Assembly: GCA_947069175.1 (NCBI GenBank)
Contig: CAMTDV010000002.1
Coordinates: 10,904,988 to 10,968,987, forward strand
Source: Scalesia atractyloides
Lineage: Eukaryota; Streptophyta; Magnoliopsida; Asterales; Asteraceae
Direction: 5' to 3'
DNA: 64,000 nucleotides
The translations under genes were made by a program, and so were the position numbers. The first letter of the stretch is position 1. Each line of letters begins with the position of its first letter. Positions 48,962-61,712 of this stretch are shown piece by piece. The notes under the pieces were generated by a model, which ran no database searches, was not told the DNA's origin, and saw only the letters and a program-made list of their open reading frames with translations.

Positions 48962-50115
48962 AATCAATTTTGCCTAAAAAGTGTAAAAATTAAACTATAA
49001 TGTTGCGCCAGCGTGTGTTTCATTGATCCCATTATCTCGTTGGACGTGGAGTGTATCCTAGTGGCTTCCTAGACTTTTTAGGTATAAATTGCTTTTAAGC
49101 ATAATCCTCCCCTATATGTGTGTGTGTGTGTTAACTCATCTTACACGTATAATCACTCTGATTTCGACAAGAATAGGCAATAAAAATAATAAGGGAAAAG
49201 CGTAGAAAAATATTAGTACTTATCATTTCTGTAACATATATCGTTACATATATCGATGGTAAGACTGACATATATTTGGATGAAAAGCTTAATTTTCCAA
49301 TAAAAAAAACTCTAAACCCTTCATGCCAAACATATCCTTAATAGCCAATGACTATATGGATCACTTCCTGATAACTTTGTAATTATACGAATAGAAGGGC
49401 TGGAAAGATAGGAGCTAGGAAATAAAATTTGATGTATTCTGTCTTACTAATATTTAATCCTACATATAATGCAGGACATATTTACTGGTGGGAGTGAAAC
49501 ATCCTCTACAACAGTAGAGTGGGCAATGTCGGAAATGCTAAAACACCCAAAAATATTGGAACAAGCACAAACCGAAATAAGAAAAGTTGTCAACAAAAGA
49601 GGAACCATTGACGAAACATGTATTCAAGAAATATCGTTTTTGAAGTTAGTCATAAAAGAAACTTTACGATTACACCCTCCAGCGCCTTTATTACTTCCTA
49701 GAGAAAGCAGGGAGAGATGTGAGATAAATGGTTATGAAATACCAGCGAAAAGCAAAGTTATCGTGAATGCATGGGCCGTTAATAGAAACCCGAAATGGTG
49801 GAAGGATCCTGAAGTATTTAAGCCGGAGAGGTTTTTAGATAAGTCGATAGATTTTAAAGGACTAAATTTTGAGTACATACCATTTGGTGGTGGAAGAAGA
49901 GTGTGTCCAGGAATCTCATTTGGATTAGCAAATGTTGAATTTCCACTTGTCAAGTAGCTCTACCATTTTGACTGGAAACTGCCCGATGGAATAGCGAGTG
50001 AAGATCTCGACATGAGTGAATCGTTTGGTGTGACCGTTAGAAGAAAAACGGGCCTGAAATTGATACCTACTGCTTACCATCCTTTGCCTGCATTATGCGC
50101 TCGTGTAGATTGCTA
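48690..50115 (+). pseudogene. CYP71-type cytochrome P450, 5'-truncated with stop
   Basis: Exon 1 survives only as 48690-48846 (KEDEDFVDVLMRF, PLSEANIKAIIL), with a donor at 48847. Exon 2 begins at 49475 with the I-helix (DIFTGGSETSSTT) and has the K-helix ETLRLHPP, PERF and heme loop FGGGRRVCPG. An in-frame TAG at 49955-49957, where Leu is expected, precedes the conserved LYHFDWKLPDG end; the frame runs to TAA at 50113. The first half of the enzyme (membrane anchor, substrate-recognition parts) is missing. Members are ER monooxygenases, many acting on terpenoids in Asteraceae. Inactive as it stands. Confidence 0.9.
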
Positions 50116-50434
50116 AAGAAACCAAAGCCAGATCTTGTCACATAGCATTATGTCCTATAATTGTAATGTTTTGTTTTTTATTTGTTTTTCAAGAACATTT
50201 GTGAACATCATCCAATGTATTGTGATTAGTACTAATTTTTCGGATAACTTATTGCTGTCATAAGCTCTATGTGATTGCTTAACAAGTTATAATTTACACT
50301 TAAGCAAGTTTCATAATGAGAATAATATAGAAAATATAAAAAAAATGCTCAGATTCGCTTCATAATTCGAAAGATCGAACAACTGTGATGACCCGACATC
50401 ACAATATGAGCGGAAATTCTTCATTGCAAGAGTG

Positions 50435-50505
50435 TGCACCAGCCGGGAATCGAACTCGGGTCTGTACCGTGGCAGGGTACTATTCTACCACTAGACCACT
50501 GGTGC
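50435..50505 (-). tRNA. tRNA-Gly(GCC), third copy
   Basis: 71 nt, anticodon GCC. One substitution makes an A-C mismatch in the T-stem, and no T4 run follows closely. Its downstream flank (about 50340-50430) aligns with that of 48136-48206, so this is a duplicate of that unit. Function doubtful. Confidence 0.75.
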
Positions 50506-50599
50506 TAGATGTCTACTGGATAAATGATAATCATTCAAGTAGTGTTAGGTAACCTTGCCACTTATTATCTTTCTTTATTTTGTACCCCTTTGCAGATAT

Positions 50600-51345
50600 T
50601 ACATGAACTTGAATCCTCAAGGAAGCCTTTTTATGGGCGGGGTCGAATGGGTGAAAACAATACCATGGGAGAGGATGTTAAGCCAAAATACTAAGGTGGA
50701 TTGAGCATCAATAGTATTGAGGTGACAAATATGGCCTTGATTGCTAAATGGTTATGGAAATACAAGACGTGTTCGAATGATCTGTCGGTTCATTCATCGA
50801 CAAGTCTCATAAAGGTAGTGGTAACACTGTAACTACCTATTGAAAAAACATTAATCGGCGTGAGGGAAAAATGATATCATGTGAAGATCTGAAAACCTTA
50901 AATGTAGACTTTTTTGTTCTATTTAAATCTTTTGATGGAAATGGAATGACGACTTTATTTTGAGAAGATAGTGGGCTGAGTGTGGTTGCAGAGCGGGTTT
51001 CAACTAGTCCACAAGGTGCAAACTTAATCGGATCTTGGTCAAGGCCTCCATCAACAACGGCTAAGATCAGTAATATGCAGCAATGTATAGAGAAACTTCA
51101 TCCGTGTGCGCTCAATGGTATCTCAAATCAATGGAGATGATCGGGTGATACAACGAGTCATTTCTCATTCCACTCTCTAAAGATTTTTATTGAAAAACCT
51201 TTTTTCTCTTGCAATAGTCTACTCTTTGATTTGATTGAAAGGATTCGTGAGAAGGTAAACATTTTTGCTTGGAAAACGGGTATGAATGGAATTCCGACTA
51301 AAGTTGTGTTGGCTAATGGATATGTTCAAATAAAGTATTAAATTA
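50600..51345 (+). pseudogene. LINE reverse-transcriptase C-terminal fragments
   Basis: Near 50690-50770 a frame reads GGLSINSIEVTNMALIAKWLW, matching the stretch after the LINE RT core. Near 51240-51340 IREKVNIFAWKTGMNGIPTK matches a zf-RVT-type domain. Stops and frame changes between them show it is dead. No 5' part or poly-A end is visible. Confidence 0.75.
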
Positions 51346-54186
51346 GATAATATAATAATAGAATAATATATAAAAAGCTACCGAGGTGAATTTCATTAAC
51401 TAACTTTTTTATGGGTTTGAAGCAATTTCCCTCATGAGTGTGAAGGCAACCACACTAGCCCCATCTCATGTTCCCTCCCTTGGGTGCGACACAATGTCCG
51501 GGTAGTAGTAACGTCTTTTCTCTCACGATCACAACATGATATATGGTCTTACAATTATTGTTCATCTTAATTTTTTTGTTTATATATGGCTCTCTATCAA
51601 AGGTCCCGACTTAGATGAGGGATCCATTCAATTTGCCAAAAAAATTCGTTTGTTTCAAATGGTGTTGTGAGCCACAATCTATGAAGCATAAAATCCAAAT
51701 TTATTTTCTTTTTTTTTAACGACAAATTTGGATCATTGACGGACCACTAGAGTATCATCGTACCACCAGCGGAACCACCTGATCATATCCATCTTCACTA
51801 GGCATAATGTCTATATATTAATTTAGAAGGAAACCCAATAAATATGGGAATAAACCCCGTTGTGGAAATCAAAACCAGGATATATTGGTCGAAAAATTTT
51901 ATATCAACTATAAGATACCAGTAGACTATAAAGCCATGACCAAATTTATTTTCACTTATTAGCAAAATCTAAGGTGTTCTAATTTTTTTTGTTTTATCTA
52001 TCAAAACATTTGAGTTTGTAACAATTGAAATTAGTGAAAAATAAGGAAAAGTCAATGGCTGAAAATGTTGTATTCGTATACTTTGGGTCCAACAGTTTAC
52101 TATATACATTCAAATCAACTATCTTAAAACCCAAAGTCGACGGGTTTTTCACCAGCTTTGGTTAGCTTTTATATTTTCCATTTTAGCCCCTAATATTTTA
52201 CAAGTTCCATTCACTTTGGCAATTAGCAATTTAGCACATACTCTTTGATAATTGACAGTTTTAGCTTCAATTTTATTTTACAAGTCCCAACCATTTTGGC
52301 AATTGGCTATTTTACCCAGACTCCATTTTATAAGGTTTACAAATTAACCCTTATTATTCCTAATGTTCCAACTTTACCCATGTAATTTTTTAACCTATAA
52401 AATTTTTCACTAACTTTAATTTTCTAGCAATAACTTTTCTTTGTTAATATCTTTTTTAAATAACTAATTTATCGTTGCGTTTAAAAACTTTGTAAAATAT
52501 CATTCGGACCATCTTAAGTTTCTAAAGTACCAAGTTCACCACTTTCATTTAAAAACACTAACTTGTTACATGCTTATCTTTATATACGTCATTTACATTT
52601 ATTGACTTGTTTAAGTGCGTAATTAAAAAAACATTTTTTGTAAACTAATCAAGTCGTATATAATACGCATGTGTTCTTAGTTTATATACTATTTTAGTTG
52701 GCTTACATTTTTATATAAATTTTGCTTTGAACTAAATAGGGTCAAATATAATACATGTATCTCCTTATCAATTAAAGTTGCTCTACACGCAACAGTTAAA
52801 ACTTTGGCCTCTATCATTTTTATCCATTTTACTATATAAACGTTTTATGGTTCAACGTTTCAAATCACATCTACATAAACATTTGGGCTATTCCATTTGA
52901 CATTTGCAAGAAGCCCAAAGGTTAATTAACTGAAACCGATTAACATTAACAGGTTAGTAACTGTTATTAGTAACCAGTTAAAAAGTAGAAAAGAGATATA
53001 GCTTCGTTTATGAACCTTATCCGTCATGAAAGAAATCAAAGGTTCACCCAATAATGATGCCCACTCTATTTCCCTGACGTTTACGGGAGACCGATTCCAC
53101 CAATCGATCCCTGCAGGCTTTATTTTATATTCAGTTTTCTAACAAATTATTATTATAAAAAATAAAAAAAACAAGTGTAGGTCTAATCCAGGCCGAGGGA
53201 GCAGACATCAACCATGCCTTACCTCTTTCTTCATTTCTTCTTTTACTATCGGCTTATTGTACACGGATCAAATTATTATTCTTCGACAAAATAATCCAAC
53301 ATTCACAAAGAGATAGAAATCAGAAGCTGAAAACGAAAGAATAGCTTCAGATTCTTTGAACAAGTATCCAAAATAGTAGTTGTTAATCGAGATCTGAAAT
53401 CGGCACAAAGAGAGGAGATGAATGTTGGAAGAAGTTGAGTTGAAAATTTAATTATAATATATATATATATATATAAGCAGGAAGATGATGCGTAATTAGG
53501 TTTGTTGGATTCGAGCAGAAAAACAGGTCTTTTAGTCTTTACAGTGCAAGCCCATAATATATGGCTCCCATAAATTTAGAAATTCAAAGCAAGCGAAAAA
53601 GACATCTTTTAAGTTGACAGCAGGTAATAACGTAGTTTATAACCGAGACTTGGAGTCAGTTGGCAAACTCGACTTGTGATTTTTTTAAGTTACTAATTTA
53701 CACTAATAATTTTAAATTTCTCCTTCTTATCTAAGTTTGAAACTAACATCTCTTCTTTAAAAAACATGTTTATTTATCAAGTGAGCTACCATAAGTGTTT
53801 TTAATTACTTATTTTGTCAACATGTAAATTATGTCATAAAACGTTTTTACTATTTAACAAAACAATACAATTAAAGTTAAAACCCGGTTCAAAGCAACAA
53901 ACTTTTGAATAAAAATTGAACAATTTGGTTTGTAATTTTTTAAATTCGTAATTATCGGGTTAGCCAGTGTTTTTTGCAAAAAAAAAAGTACAACCCATAT
54001 TGTTTTGGTATAAATGTTAACAGTTAGAACCATAATTTCGACAATGTTTCTTCTACCCTCATTAAGTGAATAAGGGGCATTTTAATCGCGTGGGTTTTGA
54101 ACTCTACATGTCGCAAATGTGGAAGAGAGGGAATCGAGAAAGACAAGTCTACAGTACATAAACGCAAGGTAATCTAAAGAAAATGA
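51346..54186. other. AT-rich intergenic
   Basis: No ORF or RNA gene I can support. 53030-53350 is more mixed in composition and could be a UTR or non-coding transcript; (AT)n at 53457-53475. Confidence 0.4.
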
Positions 54187-54480
54187 GTTAAATGTCATTT
54201 ACGTCCTTGTGGTTTGTTCACTTATCTCATTTTAAGCCAAATTTCAAAATTGTATCATTTTTCTCCCTAAATTCTCGAAACGTGCCATTTTAATATAAAA
54301 ACTAACCTCAGTTAAAAAAACTCAGTTAGCTCAAGAACGAAAATGACATTTCATTCTAGATTTTTTGGACGGAAATGACATGTTTCGAGAATTGTAGGGA
54401 GAAAAATGGTATAATTTTGAAATTTGGTTTAAAATTGCAAAATTAAACAAACCACAAGGATGTAAATGTCACTTAACTCA
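54187..54480. mobile_element. Long-arm foldback MITE
   Basis: The left end is GAGTTAAATGTCATTTACG; the right end is its reverse complement apart from mismatches. The arms extend over most of the 290 bp, with repeated TTCTCCCTA and CGAGAATT words. Such a transcript would be a natural small-RNA source. No ORF. Confidence 0.8.
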
Positions 54481-54989
54481 AAAAAAAAATTAAGATATGA
54501 GTATAAAAATAAGCTCATAAAATATAAACTCAATAACACATAAAATAATGAGCTCATAAAATATAAACTCAATAGCACATAAAATATAAATTTAAGGCCT
54601 TAGATGACAGTTTTTCTATTATGAAAACTTTTTGTGATTAAAAGTTTTGTTCACAGGCTTTGGTGACAAAAAGTTAACCATTAAGTACGAAATTTGATTT
54701 CAGAGTTTAATGAGTAGATGTATACATCGGGGTCAGGAGGGTCTGTTGATCCTCCGGCCACCGTCCGACCATGTAAGTATTGTTCCTTCATTCGGTGGGT
54801 TTTTGTATTTTGATCCTCAAGATTGTTAGCTGAAGATTATTTGTAACGAAATGGAGAAAACTGTAAATGCTTTGGTTTTAAATATAACGCACCTCTATGT
54901 TGCGATGAGGTATAAAACCATGTCAAATAGTATAAATGTCATATAACCATTAGTGACAACCAACGCTAAAGTTGTTGCGTTTTAAAGCG

Positions 54990-55650
54990 AAGAAATAGAC
55001 CGAAACGTAGAACATATAAAAAATAAACTAAATCGATCTAGGACCCACGCGTTGTGACGAACCTGTCAAATGAGAAAAAATAGACGTAAAAACTTTGAAC
55101 CACACATAGACGTTGCTCCGTGTTAACTCACAAAATTATGAAGGAAACGTAAAAACGTTGAACCACACACGCACGTTGCGCCGTGTTAACTCGCAAATTT
55201 AGTACGAAACGTAAAACGAAAATTTGCGGAAGATGAAAAGTACAGGAGATCAAAGTGAAAGTAAAAAACTAGTGTGGTTAAATTAAAAAAGATGAAAAGT
55301 TTTGGGTTAAAATTAAAAATTCAATTTTGTGAAGTTAGAATTGCAAGAAGCTGAAACATAGAACATATAAAAAAATAACTAAGTTGATCAATGACCCACA
55401 CGTTGTGACGAACTCGTAAGATGAAGAACATAGATGTAAAAACCTTGAACTACACATGAATGTTGTGTCGTGTTAACTCGCAAAATTATGAACGAAACGT
55501 AAAAACATTGAACCACATAAGCACTTTGCTCCGTGGTAACTTGTAAAATTTAGTATAAAATGTAAATCGAAAATTTTACGAAAGATAAAAAGTAGAAAAG
55601 TTTTGGGTTTAAGATGAACAAAACAATTTTGTAAGCTAAGTTTGCAACAA
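54990..55650 (+). repeat. Two-copy tandem repeat, about 350-bp unit
   Basis: About 55005-55330 and 55355-55650 are diverged copies, sharing GAACATATAAAA, CACGCGTTGTGACGAAC-like and GTGTTAACTCGCAAA segments. Each unit contains an internal half-repeat around GAAACGTAAAAAC.TTGAACCACA. Confidence 0.75.
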
Positions 55651-55959
55651 ATTGAAAGACTTGAGTTAAAAAGTATAATTCTAATTTAAAAAAAAAAACA
55701 ACCCAAAGCGAAAGGTACAATTACCTAAACTTAAAGTTATTGATTATTTATAGTGTATAATAAAATAAAATGCAATACTACTTGGTCTCGCCAGTCTTTC
55801 GTTTTACTAGAATTTTCACCCTTTTTTTAAAATAATTTTCACTTTGTTCGTTTATTTATATAGTTAAAAAAATGCCAAGATTTTTAAATTTTATTTTTTA
55901 TTCATATTTTTACACCATTAAAGTAATTATTATTATTACACATTATTGGATGGGGTGAG

Positions 55960-56805
55960 GTTATTGTAAGAAAATTTAAAAGTGTGAGAAGGATAAGAAG
56001 GAATCTAAACCATTAGATATTTAATTTAATGGTTGAGACATAGTGCAATTCTGTAAATAATGTTGACTATTAAACTAACTAATTTTCTAGATTAAGGGTA
56101 TAAAGGTAAATTTAATATTTTTCAATTAAGAAACTAACATTAATACACATACAAAGTTCATCCCTTCTTTTTTAAACATCAATAACTTTTTATACGTAAC
56201 TCTTTTAAAAAAAAAATTACACCATAATAACGAGTGTTTTTTATCTTTAATATGAGTACCATATTGATATACTTATGTAGACTTATTTCTGTTTTTATAT
56301 ATTTAGGGTGTTATTTCTGTTTCGATTCTGATTAAAGTGTTGACTGATGTTATATTAGGGTGTTATTTATGTTATATTCAATGTTATGGTGTTCTTTATA
56401 AGATATGTGCCTTCAACAATATAACTGCTGTGGTGTTTTTATGAGTTATGGTGTTAGTTTTGTTATATTTCTGTTCTTTATAAGATTTATGCCTTCAATA
56501 TACATGCTGTGGTGTTTTTATGAGATAGGGTGTTTTTATGAGTTATATTTCTATTCTTTATAATATGTATGCCTTCAATATACATGCTGTGATGTTTTTA
56601 TTAGTTAGGGTGTTATTTCAAATTCGAAAATCCCTACAATAACTGCCAAAATCGGTTGCATATATTCATTCCATAATTAGATTTTATTAGTTAAATTACA
56701 CTTATAACCCTTAAACTATCAAAATAAAAAGGGACACATGTCACCTCCATAATTTTTCTTATCCTTCTCACACATTTAAATTTTCTCACATGAATCTCTA
56801 CATAT
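55960..56805. mobile_element. Inverted-repeat element with internal minisatellite
   Basis: GAAAATTTAAAAGTGTGAGA near 55972 recurs as its reverse complement near 56755, with longer flanking similarity, giving arms of about 40 bp. Between, 56310-56630 has about three to four diverged units of TGCCTTCAATATACATGCTG and GGTGTTTTTATGAG. Non-coding. Confidence 0.6.
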
Positions 56806-56828
56806 ATATATATATATATATATATATA

Positions 56829-57242
56829 GGGGAATGTTCATTTGAGAAGAAATTTAATGTGAGAAAAAAAGAAGAAATGACACAATGGTAAAACATTAAA
56901 TAGTTTATAAGCCCTCTCATTAATTATGTTATCCTTCATTAATAAAACAAAAACATTATATCCTACACATTTCAAAATTTATCCTACACATACTAAAATT
57001 TATCCTACACATGTCGAAAACTATCATTCACCATAAATTATTTTATCTTGAAAAAAGTATATTAAAAAAATGAGTTACAAGTTTAATTAATTAGCTAATT
57101 AATAACAATTATGGATTTACTTATATGCCCTTTTTCATAATATTAAATACACATATTAAATGAAGTAAATGAAGAATTTATATTGGTTTAAAAGTTATCC
57201 TTTTTATTATTAATTTGTGATTTCTTCTCGTTTGAACTCTCC
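56829..57242. mobile_element. MITE between two (AT)n runs
   Basis: The left end is GGGGAATGTTCATTTGAG and the right end, as reverse complement, GGAGAGTTCAAACGAGAAG. Both borders are (AT)n tracts (56804-56827 and 57246-57270), consistent with insertion into a TA repeat. No ORF. Confidence 0.65.
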
Positions 57243-57776
57243 AATAATATATATATATATATATATATATTGTGCCCCCAGTTAAAAGTTTATGTTTTCG
57301 TCACTGGATGTATACAAAGATAAGTAGTCACACCACTAGTAACAAGTATCTTACCACCCACAACACCAGCTGCAAAAACAAACCTCTCAAAAACGTCACA
57401 CCACTAAAACAAAGTTATATGTCAATTTTTATCAGGTACAAAACTACATGTTATGTGCATGCATACCTTCTTGGCAGGGCAACACGCGAAGCTACTATTA
57501 CTACAAATTCATATTTAAAAGTTACATTTAATTTTTTGCATCATGAGAAGTTTCCATGCTATACCTAATGTATAAGAAACATCCCAAATTACTTCACCAA
57601 AAACGGTAGCACGATAACCAGATATCTTTTTCTTCTGACCCATGTCAACTGAGAATAAACCACACATGTCGTCATCATCATCACTAAACATTGCATATAT
57701 GTACATGTGCTCTTTAAGTAGACAAAGAAACATGAAAATGGGTGTAGGTGGAACCTCTTTTGAGGTAGCCACGTTG
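57243..57776. other. Non-coding flank of RING-H2 gene
   Basis: (AT)n to 57270, then sequence without a supported ORF; probably 3' flank of the minus-strand gene. Confidence 0.35.
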
Positions 57777-58180
57777 TCAAGAGCATTGTTGCATTAGAAG
57801 ACCATATCGTCCTTGAGCTTTAACAAGTATGACTTTAGCTGGAGACGAAACATGGCTTCGACACAAGGGACATGTTGGATGGTCCTTTAACCATGACTCA
57901 ATCACCCATCATGAAACTGGACTCCATGCTCACAGTTGGTGAGCCTTTTGGACCCACTATCTTCTGGTGCTACTTCACAGAGACACACCACACAATCATA
58001 TATAATAGGCACATGAGCAACGCAATTATCTCCGACGTTGGACCCATCATCTTGTTGTGATGGCACCGTCACCATATTGTCATTTCGGTTATTTAACACT
58101 CTTGATTTAGCATGCAAGAACCACTTCGAGTGTAAGTGGGAACACCACTTTGCCGAGGTCGTACCACCGACCTCCCCCAT
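57777..58180 (-). pseudogene. RING-H2 (ATL-like) E3 ligase relic, frameshifted
   Basis: From ATG at 58180 the frame reads about 90 residues to a RING start (DCVVCLCEV, then NCEHGVQFHDG). It then hits a stop, while the next frame supplies the rest (ESWLKDHPTCPLC) and a short tail ending at 57777. One missing base near 57902-57904 accounts for the break. The RING would be C-x2-C...C-x-H...C...C-x2-C, but has two extra residues (VQ) before the second His. ATL proteins are ubiquitin ligases, usually with an N-terminal membrane helix, which I do not see. An in-frame upstream extension to 58387 exists. Pseudogene or consensus error. Confidence 0.7.
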
Positions 58181-58387
58181 GGTAAGTTTTTTTTCATCAT
58201 AGAAGTTATTTGTAGTTCTGCCATTTAACCATAAAACTTTGTTAATCTCTTCACTAATGCTTGATTTTTGTTTTGAGTATAAATGGTGAAGGTCATATTG
58301 TGTATATATATTTAGTTGTATAGTGATGTATGTGACAAAATATAGATTCTTCACCGTTGATTCATAGAAGTGTATCTTCATGTTCAA

Positions 58388-59778
58388 AGTTTGACTTTTG
58401 ACTAAACTTCTACTTACGTGGAATGTGGATGCTTTTTATTATTTTTGTATAAACAATTACAATATTGTTTGACATTCGTTTAATAGATTCTTTTTTGGTA
58501 AATGAAGTATTAAAACTTCTCACATGTCACCGTCCATATCAATTTTAAAAATTGCATTATGTAATAAACTTATAAAATTTTCGGCGCGCTGCGGCAGTTC
58601 AGTTGGGGTTAATTTATTATGGTACTAACACTCGTTTATAGTAACTAAAAGAGAGAACCTAAAAAATAAAGTTGTGATATACCAAAAGGATACCGACACT
58701 TATTTTACATATGTTGAAAACTATAATATCGTACCGTTACGGTATCAACATTCGTATAGAATAAAGCCGTGATACGTCGTACGTGGTTGCTTTTGAAAAA
58801 ATTCTTGACATGTTAATATAAGTTTTATTTGAAAAAGAGTTGTTTTCGAAATATCGGTAGGGAGCTGAAACGAGTTGATATAGTGTTATTTACAATATTT
58901 TTTACATAAAAGTTGCGTGATGTAACTCAAAAAATTAAAGTCGCGTTTTACATCGATAAAAAACCATAAAAGCAAATACTGATACCGAATCCGATATCGG
59001 TACGAATGTTGTTCGGTCGGTACCGACTCAGTTCGTCACCGTATCATTATTTCGAATGCAACTCCGTTATTAATAAGATTTATTTCGGAATGTCATGAAA
59101 TTTTTTTACCGCAACCGGGTAATTAGTTTTTATTTAAAAAACTAACAAACGAAAGTCATAAAAAAGTAAAATTATTGGGTTAATTGAAACTTAAAACTCG
59201 TGGGGGTTAAAATGACATTTCATAAAGTTTTTTAGAAAGTCTAGAGGATGTAAGTGTAAAAACTGAAAGTTAAGGTGTTAAATTAAAAATATACAAAAAA
59301 TTGAAAAATAAAAAAGAAAACGTTACCGTGGCGCCGGAAGCTTGAGAAACCCAAATTGTTTTTTTAATATAATTTATTTATAACATATTAATAATATAAA
59401 AAACTGTTATTAAATATACAATAGATAAAAAGAAGCTCGGCACCCTGGCGTTCATTCACCTCATTCATGCCTAGCCTAGGGCTGGCCTTGCATAGAAACA
59501 AACGATTTTTGGATTGAAAAGATATGCATGTGAGTGTGGAGGAGAGAATTTGTTAATGTTATTAATAACTTTAGGAAATCAAATTAGTACGAGAGTATTA
59601 AAGTTAGGTTAACTCAATCATGAAATTGCTTGTTTAGCTAAAGTAGAAATCATTTATTTTAGTCTCATACATATAGAAAAACGATCGTGGGGTACATTGT
59701 TTCATCAGAGTTCGACATGATCAAAATATTAATGTCACTGTTATTTGAGAATACTTTAGACAATAGAAAGCACAATAT
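58388..59778. other. AT-rich intergenic with GTACCG-rich block
   Basis: 58570-59110 contains repeated words such as GATACCG, CGGTATC and GTACCG, resembling a diverged transposon. No gene. Confidence 0.4.
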
Positions 59779-59851
59779 GTTTCTGTGGTGTAGTGGTTAT
59801 CACGTTTGCTTTACACGCAAAAGGTCTCCGGTTCGATCCCGGGCAGGAACA
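59779..59851 (+). tRNA. trnV-UAC: tRNA-Val(UAC)
   Basis: 73 nt cloverleaf. The acceptor stem GTTTCTG pairs with CAGGAAC (one G-U), and the anticodon loop TTTACAC between TTTGC and GCAAA gives UAC. B-box GGTTCGATCC and a downstream T7 terminator are present. Nuclear type, likely functional. Confidence 0.93.
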
Positions 59852-60191
59852 GCTATATTTTTTTATTTTTGTTGTAAAAAAGATAATAGTCGACCGGATT
59901 CATTTAGATAAACTTCACAACTTAAAATGTGATATATTTGAAACCATCAGAGAAAGAGATCACACACAGATTCAATATAGTTTTCGCAGATTGCAAGTTA
60001 TTTGTGTTCATTAAGAAACTATGAAATAATGTCATCAAACCTCCATATAAGAGAGTCAATTTCACAAATTTGGCATCATTATAACTTTCAGCCACAAGGT
60101 CTGATAAGTACAGATTAGATAGAGATTTTGAAGATTTCATTTTGAAATTAAAGTTTTGGTGAAGACAATGACCGGATAAGTCGATTGAAAA

Positions 60192-60274
60192 CAAATTTGG
60201 AACCATTTATCGATTTGTGTTTGATATCTTTGTGCACGGCCATGCTAATATTCTCTGTATCACTCCAAAGGGAC
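60192..60274 (-). pseudogene. U6 snRNA pseudogene, copy 1
   Basis: The complement matches the U6 3' half and keeps ACAGAGA, but the bases before AGC differ (AATATTAGC) and about 20 nt of the 5' stem region are deleted. The 3' T-run is broken. U6 forms the spliceosome active site with U2; this copy cannot be standard. Confidence 0.8.
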
Positions 60275-60521
60275 AATAACCATTGCTCATGTCGGCTAAA
60301 CATAGAAGTCGGAAGTTCATTAAAGAAAGAGATTAGCTTTACGAAGATGATGATGATCCTCCACTAAAAAACAGATAAAGTTGATGGTGGTTTAGATGAC
60401 CAATATTCATGATGACATTATTCAAGATGTGATCCTTAGGAGAAACATAATGAATTTCATGGTGATTTGCTAGCCCTCATGATACAAGTTTAAAACCTTA
60501 GGTTACGAGAAAACGATTGGG

Positions 60522-60623
60522 AAAAAAATTTGGACCATTTCTCAATTTGTGCGTGTCATCCTTGTGCAGGTGCCTTGCTAATCTTTATATCATTCCAATT
60601 TTATCGGATGTCCCCGATGAGAC
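60522..60623 (-). pseudogene. U6 snRNA copy 2, promoter kept but ACAGAGA box lost
   Basis: Nearly full-length U6 with a T7 terminator. Upstream (to the right) are a TATA-like TATGTATAA (60645-60653) and a USE-like GTCCCTATCGG (60677-60687), spaced as in plant Pol III U6 genes. However, three bases are lost so that the ACAGAGA box reads ATATAAAGATTAGC, and the region after AGC is altered. It may be transcribed but should not work in splicing. Confidence 0.8.
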
Positions 60624-61465
60624 GAAATTCATTGCTCAGCCTGGTTATACATACCAGCCAATACTTCATCTCTGGGCCGATAGGGACAACTGAGTCAGAC
60701 AGGATCTCTTAATCAAAGTACATGTGGGAAAATGTTTCAGTGTTCAAACAAATGCCTGCAACTTGGATTACAGATTGATGATGACAGATGGAGACCATGT
60801 TTTATTCAAATTTGTTTTTCGGGGCGTATATTATTACTTTTATAATAAAACATGTATTACAGTATTAAACAATAAAACACGTAAAAGCATTCAAGTTAAA
60901 AATGCAGAGCAAAGCCTTCGAAGGTGTAGCTTGATGAATACCCCTCAAATGCAGACTAAGACGAAAAGGGTAACTCGCGTATGGAATGCCCACTCTTGCA
61001 CAAGGAAGGTTTAGTGTATATCCGAAATGGAGAAAACAACAGGAAAATATATATGGACCCCTCGGTTGGTTACAACACCAAGAACAATATTTACTACACA
61101 TGGAAGTATGATGTGTCAGGCGTTCTACCTACATGTTTTGAACCAGCTGTTTATTTCTGGAGATACTTCGTGAGTCGACACCTTGAAACGTTAACATCAA
61201 TTATGTGCCATTTATACCTTAGGAATAATGTTTAGGTAATGTCCTTCGATTACATGTGACAAACGAATAACTTCATAACTTATTTTACACATATATACAT
61301 GTGTTATCATGTACTGCACCAAAAAAGGATCTTGCAGCCACAAGAAGCATTAAATGGGAGATTAACTTATCGATGCTACTAAGTTTAAACTACAAAACTT
61401 GATATCGTATCTCTCTTTTTTTATGCAATCACTAACTTTTTGTTTATAAACATTTGAATTTACAT
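60624..61465. other. Intergenic, no gene seen
   Basis: After the U6 copy 2 promoter there are ORFs at 60724 and 60981 with no known motif. Confidence 0.35.
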
Positions 61466-61712
61466 CAAATAGATGGTAAACGGGCAACAAGCTGCGCCGC
61501 TACCTGCTTTTTGAATAGCAAAACTAAGTCTTTTAAAAACTATATCCATAGATATCGGGGGCATAACATTACTATGCATGACCCTTTGAACTCGACTAAG
61601 TAGGTCAACAGCATCTGGCGCCAGGAAACCAAAAATATCAAAAACAAATGGGATAAACACGTGCTGGTTGTCAAGGCAGCCTGGCTCACCGTGAAAGCAC
61701 TTCCACCTAAGT
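61466..61712 (-). pseudogene. Retrotransposon ORF fragment
   Basis: The complement reads GEPGCLDNQHVFIPFVFD, then FLAPDAVDLLSRVQRVMHSN and VFKRLSFAIQKA. I recall this segment (FIPFAFDTFGFLAPEAVDLL..VQRVMHSN) as a very common plant retrotransposon-derived piece near the end of RT-like ORFs. It is isolated, with no neighbouring pol motifs. Confidence 0.6.

Noticed and set aside
60522..60623. Functional U6 gene
   Set aside because: Promoter and terminator look good, but the ACAGAGA box is destroyed.
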